This document shows, in pieces, positions 7,969-17,241 of a stretch of 64,000 bases of DNA. The stretch is from contig JAWPMS010000001.1 in assembly GCA_033344795.1 (NCBI GenBank), positions 3,534,001 through 3,598,000 on the forward strand, read 5' to 3'. Made by a program: the position numbers and the translations under genes. This stretch comes from SHLQ01 sp033344795. GTDB lineage: Bacteria > Actinomycetota > Acidimicrobiia > Acidimicrobiales > SHLQ01. Below the pieces are notes generated by a model. That model made no database searches, was not told where the DNA came from, and saw only the letters and a list, made by a program, of their open reading frames with translations. Each line of letters starts with the position of its first letter. The first letter of the stretch is position 1.

Positions 7969-10085
7969 CCGACTGGCGAATGGCCGTAGATATCGGGGGA
8001 ACCTTTACCGACGTCGTCCTGCTCGATGGCGCGACCGGGCAGGTCGTCGTCGACAAGACGCTCACCACGCCGTCGGCTCCGCTCGACGGTGTCCGCACCG
8101 GCGTGACTCAGCTGCTCGCCAAGGCGGGCATTTCTCCAAGCGACGTCGACGCGCCGATCGTGCATGCGACCACCTTGATCACCAACGCTCTCATCGAAGG
8201 CAAGACGGGCCGAGCCGGTTTGGTCACGACCAAGGGTTTCGGCGACACGCTGCTGATCCGCGATGAACACCGCTACGACATGTACGACCTGCAGATCGAG
8301 TTTCCCGCGCCTCCGATCTCTCGTGAGCTCACCTTCGAGATCGACGAACGCGTGCGGGCTGGCGGCGACGTGCTCGTCGACCCGTCCAATGAAGCCTTGG
8401 CTCGGCTTGCCGAACAGCTGCGTGCAGCAGACGTTGAAGCGGTAGCCGTCTGCTTGCTCAACTCGTACGTGAACGCATCCAACGAGGTGAAGATCGCTGA
8501 GTACCTGCGGGCTGAACTCGGGGTGCCCGTCTGCATCTCTGCTGATATTTCGCCGCAGATCCGCGAGTACCCGCGCATGGTGACGACGGCGTGCAACGCC
8601 GCAACGATGCCCGTGATCGGCCCGTACCTCGACGAGCTTCAGAAGTGGTTGTCTGCAGAAGGTTTCGGCGGGTCGGTGCTGATGATGTTGTCGAATGGTG
8701 GAGTGGTCTCTGCAGACGACGCCGCACGCGGCCCAATCCGACTCGTCGAGTCAGGTCCGGCTGCCGGAGCTCTCGCTGGCTCGTGGTTTGCGAAACGACT
8801 CGGCATCGAGCGACTGCTCTGCTTCGACATGGGCGGCACGACCGCCAAGGCGTGCCTCATCGAACATGGAGAGCCAGAGCTGACCAATACATTCGAGGTC
8901 GCCCGCGCGTACCGGTTCAAGAAGGGTTCGGGTTTCCCGGTCTCGGTGCCATCGGTCGATCTCGTCGAAATCGGTGCAGGAGGCGGAAGCCTCGCTCGCG
9001 TCGACCAGTTCGGACTCCTCAAGGTCGGACCAGAGTCGGCGGGTGCCGATCCCGGACCTGCAAGTTATGGACGGGGTGGCACCGTTCCGGCGGTGACCGA
9101 CGCGGATGTGATCCTGGGCATGCTCGACCCCGCGGCCTTCCTCGGCGGTGACATGCCTCTCGACACCTCCTCGGCCACCGCTGCAGCACAAACGGTGGCC
9201 GATGGACTGGGCCTGGAGATGCTGGACACCGCTGCCGGGATCCACGACGTCGTGAACCAGAACATGGCGGCGGCTGCGAGCATGCACGGCGTCGAAATGG
9301 GCGTCGACCTGCGCGGCATTCCGCTGATCGCCTTTGGGGGCGCTGGCCCGGTGCACGCTTGTGGCGTCGCCGAACTGCTCGAAGCCGAGACGGTCATCTT
9401 TCCCGTCAACGCGAGCGTGTTGTCGGCTTTTGGCACCCTTGTCTCACCCGTCAGGATGGATCTGGCGAGATCGCTGCCGAGAATGATCGATTCGGTCGAT
9501 CCAGCTGAGCGAGATCAGCTGCTCGACGACCTTCGACAAGAAGGTCGACGCGTGCTGCTCGCTGCAGGTGTGCCAGCCGATCATGTCGTGTTCCGATATG
9601 GAGTCGACGTTCGATACGCCGGCCAAGGCAACGAGATCACGATCTGGGTCGGCGAAGGAGACGTGTGGCCGGCCTCGCCAGAAGAAGTCACCGCGAAGTT
9701 CGAGGTCGAATATCGGCGCATCTACGGCATGACGATTCCCGATGTTGCCGTCGAGGCAATCACGTGGCGGCTCTCTGCTCTGGCAACAACCGAGGTTGCG
9801 GAACCAGCATCGACCGTCGTGAGGGCTGACGGTGTGCCTGCGCCGAAATCCCATCGGGACGTGGTGTTCGGACGTGGTCACGCGGCTGTCGAGGTACCGG
9901 TGTACGACCGAACCTCTCTCGGCGCTGGGGCGTCGTTCGATGGTCCGGCGATCGTTGAAGAACGCGAGACCACGTCGGTGATTCGTCCCGGCTGGTCGGT
10001 TGAAGTGTCGGCCGATGGCAGCCTCATTGCGAAGCGGGACGAACACGCACAAGCCCATGATTCAGCCTCTGGAGACGTCGAATGA
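7965..10085 (+). CDS. hyuA: Hydantoinase/oxoprolinase subunit A (ATP-dependent amidohydrolase or carboxylase)
   Basis: A 706-residue HyuA-family protein. The N terminus has the phosphate-binding loop VDIGGTFTDVVLL and an Arg/Thr-rich HyuA N-domain; a second actin-like nucleotide motif is CFDMGGTTAKACLIEHGEP. The region FGGAGPVHACGVAELL and the C-terminal FEVEYRRIYGM, GPAIVEERETT are typical of the family. HyuA with HyuB makes ATP-dependent N-methylhydantoinase, 5-oxoprolinase or acetophenone/acetone carboxylase. In this operon a ring-opening or cyclic amide step is the best guess. ATGA overlaps link it to both neighbours. Confidence 0.92.
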   Translation: MTDWRMAVDIGGTFTDVVLLDGATGQVVVDKTLTTPSAPLDGVRTGVTQLLAKAGISPSDVDAPIVHATTLITNALIEGKTGRAGLVTTKGFGDTLLIRDEHRYDMYDLQIEFPAPPISRELTFEIDERVRAGGDVLVDPSNEALARLAEQLRAADVEAVAVCLLNSYVNASNEVKIAEYLRAELGVPVCISADISPQIREYPRMVTTACNAATMPVIGPYLDELQKWLSAEGFGGSVLMMLSNGGVVSADDAARGPIRLVESGPAAGALAGSWFAKRLGIERLLCFDMGGTTAKACLIEHGEPELTNTFEVARAYRFKKGSGFPVSVPSVDLVEIGAGGGSLARVDQFGLLKVGPESAGADPGPASYGRGGTVPAVTDADVILGMLDPAAFLGGDMPLDTSSATAAAQTVADGLGLEMLDTAAGIHDVVNQNMAAAASMHGVEMGVDLRGIPLIAFGGAGPVHACGVAELLEAETVIFPVNASVLSAFGTLVSPVRMDLARSLPRMIDSVDPAERDQLLDDLRQEGRRVLLAAGVPADHVVFRYGVDVRYAGQGNEITIWVGEGDVWPASPEEVTAKFEVEYRRIYGMTIPDVAVEAITWRLSALATTEVAEPASTVVRADGVPAPKSHRDVVFGRGHAAVEVPVYDRTSLGAGASFDGPAIVEERETTSVIRPGWSVEVSADGSLIAKRDEHAQAHDSASGDVE

Positions 10086-11662
10086 CCATCACTGAAGCAC
10101 GACCATCTGGTTTCGATCCGATCGAACTCGAGATCTTGTGGCAATCGTTGATCTCGACGGTCAATGAACAAGCGCGGGCGCTGCAACGTTCCGCTTTTTC
10201 GCCGATCGTGCGCGAGGCCGGCGATCTGGCCAATGCCGTCTTTGATCGACGCGGGCGCATGGTCGCCCAAGCGGTGACCGGCACGCCGGGACACATCAAC
10301 TCCTTGGCGATCGGCGCGAGCAAAATGCTCGATGAGTACCCGATCGAGGTGCTCGAGCCAGGCGACGTGCTCATTACGAACGACCCGTACAAGACCGCGG
10401 GTCAGCTGCTCGACGTGACCGTCTTGGTCCCGGCATGGCGTAACGGTGAAATCATTGCGTTCTTTGGCTCCACGATCCACCACACCGATGTGGGCGGGTA
10501 CGGCATCGGTGCGGGTGGTCGCGACGTGTTCGAAGAGGGCTTGTGGATCCCCATCTGCAAGCTGATGAAGAAGGGCGAACGAAACGACGACGTGTGGAAG
10601 TTCATCCTGTCGAACGTGCGGCAACCCGATCACATGGCTGGTGACCTTCACGCACAAATGGCTTCCGGAGAGGTCGGAGCCAAGCGTCTCGGCACGTTGT
10701 GCGAAACGCACGATCTGGAGAACATCGAAGCGTTGGCCGACGAGATCATCACCCGGTCCGAAGAAGCGACCCGCAACAGCATTCGTGAGTTGCCGAGCGG
10801 CACGTATGAGTCCAGCGCTATTCTGGATCTCGCCGACGGCAGCAAGATCGACATCGTGTGTGCGTTGATCGTCGATGCCAAAGCTGGCGAGATCACCGTC
10901 GACTACGAAGGCACTTCGAAGGCGTCGCCGTGGGGCATCAACGTGGTGATGAACTACACGCACGCGTACACGACCTTCACCGTTCGGTCGGTCTTGAACC
11001 CGGACATCCCGAACAACCACGGCAGCCTCTTCCCGATCAAGGTGAAGGCCCCAGAGGGCTCGATCGTCAATGCGGTGTTGCCACAGCCGGGTACGGCCCG
11101 ACACGTCGTGGGGATGTTCTTACCCAACGCGCTGCTCAAGGCCCTGGCCCAGGTGCGCCCCGATGCCGCCATGGCAGAAGGGGCTGGCGCGGTGTGGACG
11201 ATGCAGGTGAACGGGAATCACGACGACGGGAGTCCGTTCATCACCGCGATGTTCACCTACGCCGGGGGAGTGGGAGCCCGGGCGAGCAAGCCAGGTCTCA
11301 GCGCCTGTTCGTATCCGACCGGAGTTTCTGCGGTGCCGATTGAAGTGGTCGAGGCTTCCGCACCGATCCGTTTCTCCGAGAAGTCGCTCCGGCCAGGATC
11401 CGGTGGGCTCGGAGCGCAACCGGGTGGTCTCGGGCAGGCGATCGAATTCCAGGTCGACACAGAGAACGCTTGGCAGCTGAACGCGGTGACCAGCCGCCTT
11501 GCTGACGCGCCGCTCGGACTCTTCGGTGGTGAGGCGGGCTCGGCGGGAGCGTTCCTCGTGAACGGCGAGAAGGTCGAGACCCAATCGCGTATCTCCCTGG
11601 CGGGTGACGATGTGATTCGTCTTGAATTGCCTGGCGGCGGCGGGTACGGGACTCCGGAGTAG
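10082..11662 (+). CDS. hyuB: Hydantoinase/oxoprolinase subunit B
   Basis: A 526-residue HyuB-family protein that pairs with the gene before it. Family motifs seen are REAGDLANAVFDRRGRMVAQ, TGTPGHINSL, ITNDPYKTAGQLLDVTV, FGSTIHHTDVGGYG and the C-terminal GGGGYGTPE tail, which is typical of this subunit. The His/Asp-rich IHHTDVGG segment is the likely metal or catalytic region. It starts inside the hyuA stop (ATGA). Whether the pair hydrolyses a cyclic amide or carboxylates a ketone cannot be decided from sequence; there is no third small subunit of acetone carboxylase type next door, which favours a hydantoinase-like role. Confidence 0.92.
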   Translation: MTITEARPSGFDPIELEILWQSLISTVNEQARALQRSAFSPIVREAGDLANAVFDRRGRMVAQAVTGTPGHINSLAIGASKMLDEYPIEVLEPGDVLITNDPYKTAGQLLDVTVLVPAWRNGEIIAFFGSTIHHTDVGGYGIGAGGRDVFEEGLWIPICKLMKKGERNDDVWKFILSNVRQPDHMAGDLHAQMASGEVGAKRLGTLCETHDLENIEALADEIITRSEEATRNSIRELPSGTYESSAILDLADGSKIDIVCALIVDAKAGEITVDYEGTSKASPWGINVVMNYTHAYTTFTVRSVLNPDIPNNHGSLFPIKVKAPEGSIVNAVLPQPGTARHVVGMFLPNALLKALAQVRPDAAMAEGAGAVWTMQVNGNHDDGSPFITAMFTYAGGVGARASKPGLSACSYPTGVSAVPIEVVEASAPIRFSEKSLRPGSGGLGAQPGGLGQAIEFQVDTENAWQLNAVTSRLADAPLGLFGGEAGSAGAFLVNGEKVETQSRISLAGDDVIRLELPGGGGYGTPE

Positions 11663-11664
11663 TC

Positions 11665-13200
11665 GTGGTTACCGGGGGCGACGCAACGACGTTTGCGCAG
11701 GTGTGGGCAGCCTCGGTCGCCGCGCGCCCCGACGCGCCCTTTCTCCTCTTCGAATCCAGCGCAGGCGAGGTGACCCAGTGGAGCTATGGCGAATTCGATT
11801 CGGTGGTCGCCCGAGTCGCAGGCTTCCTCCTCGAGCACGAGGTTGATGAGAACGCATCCATACACCTGGCGCTCACCAACTCACCGACCTTTGTTGCGGT
11901 CTGGCTTGCTTCAGTTCGACTCGGTGCATGGATCGTGCCCAGCGACCCGCAGGGAACGTCGAGTGAGTTCGCCGACCACATCGATCGGACCCAACCAGTC
12001 ATCGGCTTCTGTGCTTCGTCTCGCAGCGACACATACCAGCAGGCGGTGCCTTCTGGGATGGCCGTCGTCGAGATCGATGAGGACGACACGAGCTTCGCCG
12101 TGTTTGGCGATTCGCCCTGCTCAACGTGGCCCGAGCTTCCATTGCTCGATGTCGCAGCGGTGATGTTCACCAGCGGCACAACCGGCAGACCCAAGGGCGT
12201 CGAGATCACCCAGGCCAACTACGCCTTTGCCGGCAAGATCATGGCAGAGGCAACAACCCTGACCTCGGCCGACCGCCACATCGTCGTCTTGCCGCTCTTT
12301 CATGCCAATGCGCAGTACTACTCATTCGCGTCCGCGATATGGGTCGGAGCGTCCGTCGCTCTGATGCACACATTCTCGGCAACACGTTTCCTCGAACAGT
12401 GTGCCCGCCATCAGGCGACGGTCGCCAGTCTGTTCGCAGCACCGATCCGGATGATCCTGGCCCGGTCGGCTCCCACCACTGGGCTGGTATTGCGACACTG
12501 CTGGTTTGCTCAGAACCTCGCAGAGGATCAGTACGACACGATCACCGCGTGGTTGGGCTGCCGGCCTCGCCAGCTCTATGGAATGACCGAAACTATTCCC
12601 GCAGTGTTAAGTGACGGTGCCGATCTGCCGCGAGCCGACACAATGGGGGGCGTGACAGCGGGTTGCGAGGTCGACATACACGATGCCGATGGTCAGACGG
12701 TGCCGCAGGGCGACCCGACGAACGTCGGCGAGATCGTCGTTGGTGGCGAGCCCGGCCTCACGCTGTTCGCTGGGTATCTCGATGACCCGGAGACCACGGC
12801 TGCGAGCTTTCGCGACGGTTGGTTTCTCACCGGAGATCGCGCTGGCCGCGACTCTGACGGTCGATTCTTCTTCGATGGACGGCGCAGCGATGTGCTGAAG
12901 GTCGCCGGCGAGAATGTTTCGACGGTTGAGGTCGAGGCCGTGCTGACCGCACATCCTGCAGTTCTCGAAGCATCTGTGGTCGGAGCGCCCGACGAGATTC
13001 GCGACGAGGTACCGGTCGCGTTCGTCGTTGCGGCCAACGCCGATGAACCGCCAGATGTTCATGAACTGCACGCCTGGTGCGAGCAGAGTCTCGGCAAGGC
13101 AAAACGCCCCAGGGAAATCACCCTGTTGCCCGAACTTCCACGCACCAGCGTCGGAAAGATCCGCAAATTCCTTCTGAAAGACGAGGTTCAACTGACATGA
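11665..13200 (+). CDS. Acyl-CoA synthetase (AMP-forming, CaiC-like)
   Basis: A 511-residue adenylate-forming ligase. The P-loop is VMFTSGTTGRPKGVEIT, the A5 motif is QLYGMTETIP, the A7 motif is FLTGDRAGRDSDG, the A8 hinge is GRRSDVLKVAGENVST, and the A10 lysine is in RTSVGKIRKF. The order and spacing fit crotonobetaine/carnitine- or short-chain acyl-CoA ligases. The GTG start has GGAG 5 bases upstream, 2 bases after the hyuB stop. It probably activates the acid made by the earlier steps as a CoA thioester. The end overlaps the next ATG by 4 bases. Confidence 0.93.
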   Translation: MVTGGDATTFAQVWAASVAARPDAPFLLFESSAGEVTQWSYGEFDSVVARVAGFLLEHEVDENASIHLALTNSPTFVAVWLASVRLGAWIVPSDPQGTSSEFADHIDRTQPVIGFCASSRSDTYQQAVPSGMAVVEIDEDDTSFAVFGDSPCSTWPELPLLDVAAVMFTSGTTGRPKGVEITQANYAFAGKIMAEATTLTSADRHIVVLPLFHANAQYYSFASAIWVGASVALMHTFSATRFLEQCARHQATVASLFAAPIRMILARSAPTTGLVLRHCWFAQNLAEDQYDTITAWLGCRPRQLYGMTETIPAVLSDGADLPRADTMGGVTAGCEVDIHDADGQTVPQGDPTNVGEIVVGGEPGLTLFAGYLDDPETTAASFRDGWFLTGDRAGRDSDGRFFFDGRRSDVLKVAGENVSTVEVEAVLTAHPAVLEASVVGAPDEIRDEVPVAFVVAANADEPPDVHELHAWCEQSLGKAKRPREITLLPELPRTSVGKIRKFLLKDEVQLT

Positions 13201-14363
13201 GTATTCTCGATCCCTCACTGCTCACCGATCTCGATGCGTCCATCGAGGACGTGTCGAAGGCCTTCACCCTTCCGCCCGCGCTTTATACCTCGGGCGAGTT
13301 CCTCGACTTCGAGGCCGAGGCACTCTTCATGAAGGAGTGGCTGTGCGTTGGTCGCGCCGAGCGCATTCCAGACCCAGGCGACTGGTTCACCGTCAACATC
13401 GTGGACGAGCCGATCATCGTGGCTCGCAACAAAGAGGGTGAAGTCCGTGCCATGTCGGCGGTGTGCCAGCACCGTGCAATGCAGGTGTGCGAAGGGGAAG
13501 GCAACGACACGACCTTCAAGTGTCCGTACCACCACTGGAACTACTCACTCGAGGGTCGTTTGCTCGGCGCCCCCGCAATGGAGCGCACCGAGGCGTTCGA
13601 CAAGAGCGACTTCGGGCTGCCGCAGCTACAGGTCGAAGAGTGGCTTGGATTCGTCTTCGTGAACTTCGACGCCGATGCAGCACCACTCACGCCAACACTC
13701 GAGCGGTACACGCCGTTTCTCGAGAACTACGACCTCGGGAACGCGGTGTGCCCCGGTACCTTCACGCTCGAAAACCTTCCGTGGAACTGGAAGGTCATGT
13801 TCGAGAACTTCAACGACGGCTACCACGCCAACCGCTTGCATCAGTTCGTCCAGGACTTCTGTCCGTCGTCGATGTCGGAATTTCCCATCGAGTGGAGTGA
13901 CGACTCGAACGTCATCTTCCGAACCGCTGGTTACACCCACATCGATGGCGGCTTCAATGCAACACATCGGGTGATTATGGATGTGTTCCCTGAACTGACC
14001 GAGGAAGAGCGCACTCGCTCGACGTTTGCGCTGATGCCGCCGACGCTCTGTTTCGGCACCGCCCCTGACCAGTGTTTCTTCTTCCTCGTGCGACCCACGG
14101 GGCCCGAGACGATCGACGTCGAGATCGGCTACATCTTCCATCCATCGGCTCTCGAAGATCCGCTGTTCGAACAAAAGATGGCGCTCTCCGATGCTGGAGT
14201 GCAGGTCTTTGTTCAGCAGGACCAGGACGCAACCACCAAGGTGCAACAAGGTCTTCGTTCACGGTTCGCCCCACGAGGGCGTTATTCGTGGCAAGAGGAG
14301 AGCCACATCCAGTTCAACCGCTGGCTCGTCCAGCGTTACCGCCGGGCCTGGCCAGGGCTCTAG
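13197..14363 (+). CDS. Rieske [2Fe-2S] ring-hydroxylating / quaternary-amine-type oxygenase alpha subunit
   Basis: A 388-residue oxygenase, a different subfamily from the Rieske protein at 6495. Rieske ligands are C90 and H92 (VCQHRAMQVC) and C109 and H112 (KCPYHHWNYSLEG). The mononuclear iron site is FENFNDGYHANRLH, with H210 and H215. Layout and length resemble the choline/carnitine monooxygenase and aromatic dioxygenase alpha subunits. The ATG at 13197 overlaps the ligase stop; the frame is open further upstream but that part lies in the ligase gene. It is the last gene of the O4-controlled run. No beta subunit or reductase is nearby. Confidence 0.92.
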   Translation: MSILDPSLLTDLDASIEDVSKAFTLPPALYTSGEFLDFEAEALFMKEWLCVGRAERIPDPGDWFTVNIVDEPIIVARNKEGEVRAMSAVCQHRAMQVCEGEGNDTTFKCPYHHWNYSLEGRLLGAPAMERTEAFDKSDFGLPQLQVEEWLGFVFVNFDADAAPLTPTLERYTPFLENYDLGNAVCPGTFTLENLPWNWKVMFENFNDGYHANRLHQFVQDFCPSSMSEFPIEWSDDSNVIFRTAGYTHIDGGFNATHRVIMDVFPELTEEERTRSTFALMPPTLCFGTAPDQCFFFLVRPTGPETIDVEIGYIFHPSALEDPLFEQKMALSDAGVQVFVQQDQDATTKVQQGLRSRFAPRGRYSWQEESHIQFNRWLVQRYRRAWPGL

Positions 14364-14431
14364 CGGCGAAAGATCACGTAAGTGAAGTGCAAGTAACAGA
14401 CGGCCATCAGGTCATTATCGGAGGGTATGCA

Positions 14432-15640
14432 ATGTTCAAGATGAGGAAGTCGCTACTTGCGCTTCTGTCAGTGCTCGCACTGGTAGCAGCAGCATGTGGA
14501 AGCGACGAAACGACAGACACCGCAGAAGATACGACGACGACCGCAGCAGTGGTCGAAGACACCGAAGCGCCAGCGGAAACCGAGGCTCCTGTCGAAATCG
14601 AACCACCAGAAACGACCGAGGCGCCACCTGCTCCGGTCGATCCGGGCACCGCAGCGCTCATCGAGCAGTTCGACATCGACGGCGACGGAACGGTGACGAT
14701 CGGCGTTGCTGCTGCTGGGCCACGCGATGACGGCGGTTACGTCGAGGGGCTTGTCGGTTTCACCGAAGACTGGGCATCCGACAACGGCTTCCCTGAGCCA
14801 ATCGTTGTTGACAATATTGGCGCCGATGAAGCCGCACAGTCGATGTCAGACCTCGCGCAACAAGGCGTTGACCTCATGTTCGTGGGTGCGAGCGAGATCG
14901 CTGAGCCTCTCGGGGACCTCACAGAAGCGTTCCCAGACATCTTCTGGTACTGCAACTGCGGTGCTGGTTTCGAGGAGCTGCCAGGTCTGGCGCAAGCAAC
15001 CGATTGGGGTGCGGCAATTCACTACACAGGCGGCGTGGCCATCGGCCAGGTGCTCGCGGAATCCGGGGGCAACAAGGCTGTCTTCCTGGGCTGCTGTGAC
15101 CTCAACTTCGAGGTGGAGGCTCTTGAAGCCACCCGCGCAGGCATGGCCAGTGTCGACCCAGCGTTCACGATGGACTACGTGGCGACCGGCGACTTCCCCT
15201 TCGACTTTGCCAACTCTGGTAATGCAACAGCCGCTTTCGCAACGGCTGTCGCCGACGGTGTCACCGTGGCATACGCCTACCTCGATGGCGCCCTGGAGCC
15301 AGTTGCCCAGGCCGCTACCGAAGCGGGGATTGCCGTGTTTGCGGCAGGGCCCGCTGACGTGTGTTCCCGTGACGACGGAATCGACTGGACTGGATCAATC
15401 GTGTTCGACGGAGGGCTCTATGCAGCCGAAGGCGTCAACCGAATCGTCGACGGAACCTTGACCGAAGGATCGACATACCAGTTCCCGACTCAACAGGGTC
15501 TCAACGGCGGCATCTTGTGCGACGGCTCGGCTGACGCGTCGGCTGCCATCGATGCGTCCTTTGGTTTGTTGGCTGCCTTCGATGAGGACCTCATGGGTCA
15601 GCTCGGAGCCATTTCGGGCGCAGCGTACGCCGGAGGGTGA
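14432..15640 (+). CDS. BMP-family ABC transporter substrate-binding lipoprotein
   Basis: A 402-residue secreted lipoprotein. The ATG at 14432 has GGAGGG 6 bases upstream. The signal peptide ends in a lipobox, LVAAAC, and a Thr/Glu/Pro-rich linker of about 50 residues follows. The Bmp/PnrA-type domain starts at DGTVTIGVAAAGPRDDGGY and contains GADEAAQSMSDLAQQGVDL, FVGASEIAEP and the late SIVFDGGLYAAEGVNRI. Proteins of this family bind nucleosides, purines or related small ligands. It is the first gene of a four-gene importer and overlaps the ATPase gene by 4 bases (GTGA). Confidence 0.93.
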   Translation: MFKMRKSLLALLSVLALVAAACGSDETTDTAEDTTTTAAVVEDTEAPAETEAPVEIEPPETTEAPPAPVDPGTAALIEQFDIDGDGTVTIGVAAAGPRDDGGYVEGLVGFTEDWASDNGFPEPIVVDNIGADEAAQSMSDLAQQGVDLMFVGASEIAEPLGDLTEAFPDIFWYCNCGAGFEELPGLAQATDWGAAIHYTGGVAIGQVLAESGGNKAVFLGCCDLNFEVEALEATRAGMASVDPAFTMDYVATGDFPFDFANSGNATAAFATAVADGVTVAYAYLDGALEPVAQAATEAGIAVFAAGPADVCSRDDGIDWTGSIVFDGGLYAAEGVNRIVDGTLTEGSTYQFPTQQGLNGGILCDGSADASAAIDASFGLLAAFDEDLMGQLGAISGAAYAGG

Positions 15641-17241
15641 GCCAAGTACCTTCCGATCTGACTGGGGTGACCGCTGACTCAGCGGTCACCCCAGCGGTCG
15701 AGCTTCTCGGCATCACAAAACGATTCGGTGCAGTCACCGCGTGTGACTCCGTCGATCTCACGCTCGAACGCGGGAAGATCCATGGGATTCTTGGCGAAAA
15801 CGGCGCGGGAAAGTCGACGCTGATGAAGATTCTCATCGGGCTCGTCTTGCCTGATGAAGGAAGTATCCATCTCGACGGTGAGCCACAGCAGATTCACGAT
15901 CCGATCACGGCGTCGAAGCTGGGCATCGGCATGGTGCATCAGCACTTCAGCCTCGTCGATCCATTGACGGTGTGGGAAAACGTCGCGCTCGGTGAAGGGG
16001 GGCGGCTCGATCCGTCAGCGGTGAGAGAGCGCATCGGCGAGATCGGTGAGCACTACGGACTCGAGATCGACCCGTACGCTCGGGTCGGCGACCTGACCGC
16101 GGGACTTCGGCAACGGGTGGAGATCATCAAGTGCCTGCGTCGCGATCCGAGCATCGTGATCTTCGATGAGCCGACGTCCGTCTTGACGCCTGAGGAATCG
16201 TCAACACTGTTCGACTCGTTCCGAGATGTGGTGGCCGCTGAAGGGAGAGCCGTCGTCCTCGTGAGTCACAAGCTCGACGAGGTCTTGAGTGCCACCGACG
16301 AGATCACCATCATGCGCCAAGGCGAGGTGGTCGACAATATGGTCACGGGTGATGCCGACGCGCGTTCGCTTGCCCGAGCCATGGTGGGGCGCGACGTTTC
16401 GCTGCGGAGCGAGCGAGCCGCGTTGGGGCTCATCGACATCGAGGCGCTGCAGGAAGACACATCTTCGGAGGTCGACCTCCAAGAACGTGAATCGGTGGCT
16501 CCGGTGCTCTCGATCAGCAATGCCACTGCACGTGGCCCTCAGGGTGTCACTCTTCTCGATGGCCTGACGCTCGAGGTACACGCAGGCGAGATCCTCGGTA
16601 TCGCGGGCGTCGAGGGCAACGGCCAACGACCTCTGGGGGATCTTCTCTCTTCCTTGGTACGGCTGTCGGCAGGCGACGTCCACGTCGCGGCAATGCCGGT
16701 GTCGACGAAGGTTCCAGGAGCGATGGCGGCGGCAGGTATTGGAGTGATCCCCGAGGATCGCCACGATTCGGGTGTTGTGCTCGACATGACGGTTGCGGAG
16801 AATCTGGTACTCATGGATCCCGCCGCGGTCGCCAGCCGTGGGGTTCTCGACCAAAGCCGCATGTTCGCCGACGCCGAGCGCCTCATCGCCGAGTTTGATA
16901 TTCAGTGTGCGGGGCCCTCAGCACCGCTGTGGTCACTCTCCGGGGGAAACCAACAGCGAGTCGTGCTGGCGCGCGAGCTTTCACAGGATCCCAAGGTCTT
17001 GGTTGCCGCTCAGCCGACCCGAGGGCTCGACGTCGGCGCGATTGAGTACATGACCCAACGCTTGAGGGAGGCTGCTACCGAGGGTGTTGCGGTCCTGCTG
17101 ATCTCGAGCGAACTCGAAGAGATCCTGGACCTGGCCGACCGTATCGCCGTCATGTATCGAGGTCGGATCGTCGGTGAAATGCCTCGCTCCCAGGCTGACA
17201 TCGAACAGCTCAGTCTCCTGATGGGCGGGGCCGCCCTATGA
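15637..17241 (+). CDS. ABC importer ATPase with two cassettes (nucleoside/BMP type)
   Basis: A 534-residue double ATPase of the RbsA/NupO kind. Cassette 1 has Walker A GENGAGKSTLMK, signature LTAGLRQRVEI and Walker B VIFDEPTSVLTPEE. Cassette 2 has the degenerate Walker A GVEGNGQRPLGDL, signature LSGGNQQRVVLAREL and Walker B VLVAAQPTRGLDVG, where the usual Asp-Glu is changed, as is common in this class. It powers import by the next two permeases. The GTG start at 15637 is coupled to the binding-protein stop; a second in-frame GTG at 15667 is an alternative. A perfect inverted repeat lies in codons 9-20. Confidence 0.93.
   Translation: MSQVPSDLTGVTADSAVTPAVELLGITKRFGAVTACDSVDLTLERGKIHGILGENGAGKSTLMKILIGLVLPDEGSIHLDGEPQQIHDPITASKLGIGMVHQHFSLVDPLTVWENVALGEGGRLDPSAVRERIGEIGEHYGLEIDPYARVGDLTAGLRQRVEIIKCLRRDPSIVIFDEPTSVLTPEESSTLFDSFRDVVAAEGRAVVLVSHKLDEVLSATDEITIMRQGEVVDNMVTGDADARSLARAMVGRDVSLRSERAALGLIDIEALQEDTSSEVDLQERESVAPVLSISNATARGPQGVTLLDGLTLEVHAGEILGIAGVEGNGQRPLGDLLSSLVRLSAGDVHVAAMPVSTKVPGAMAAAGIGVIPEDRHDSGVVLDMTVAENLVLMDPAAVASRGVLDQSRMFADAERLIAEFDIQCAGPSAPLWSLSGGNQQRVVLARELSQDPKVLVAAQPTRGLDVGAIEYMTQRLREAATEGVAVLLISSELEEILDLADRIAVMYRGRIVGEMPRSQADIEQLSLLMGGAAL
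15662..15694 (+). promoter_or_regulatory. Strong hairpin between binding-protein gene and ATPase cassette
   Basis: CTGGGGTGACCGCTGA and TCAGCGGTCACCCCAG are perfect 16-base arms around one base; as RNA this gives a 14-bp stem with a 5-base loop (GACTC). There is no T-run after it. Hairpins at this place in importer operons often protect the binding-protein message or lower ATPase expression; here it lies inside the annotated ATPase frame, just after the start. Confidence 0.6.

Noticed and set aside
14072..14431. N-terminal extension of the BMP binding protein
   Set aside because: It overlaps the Rieske gene; GGAGGG at 14420 and the signal peptide fix the start at 14432.
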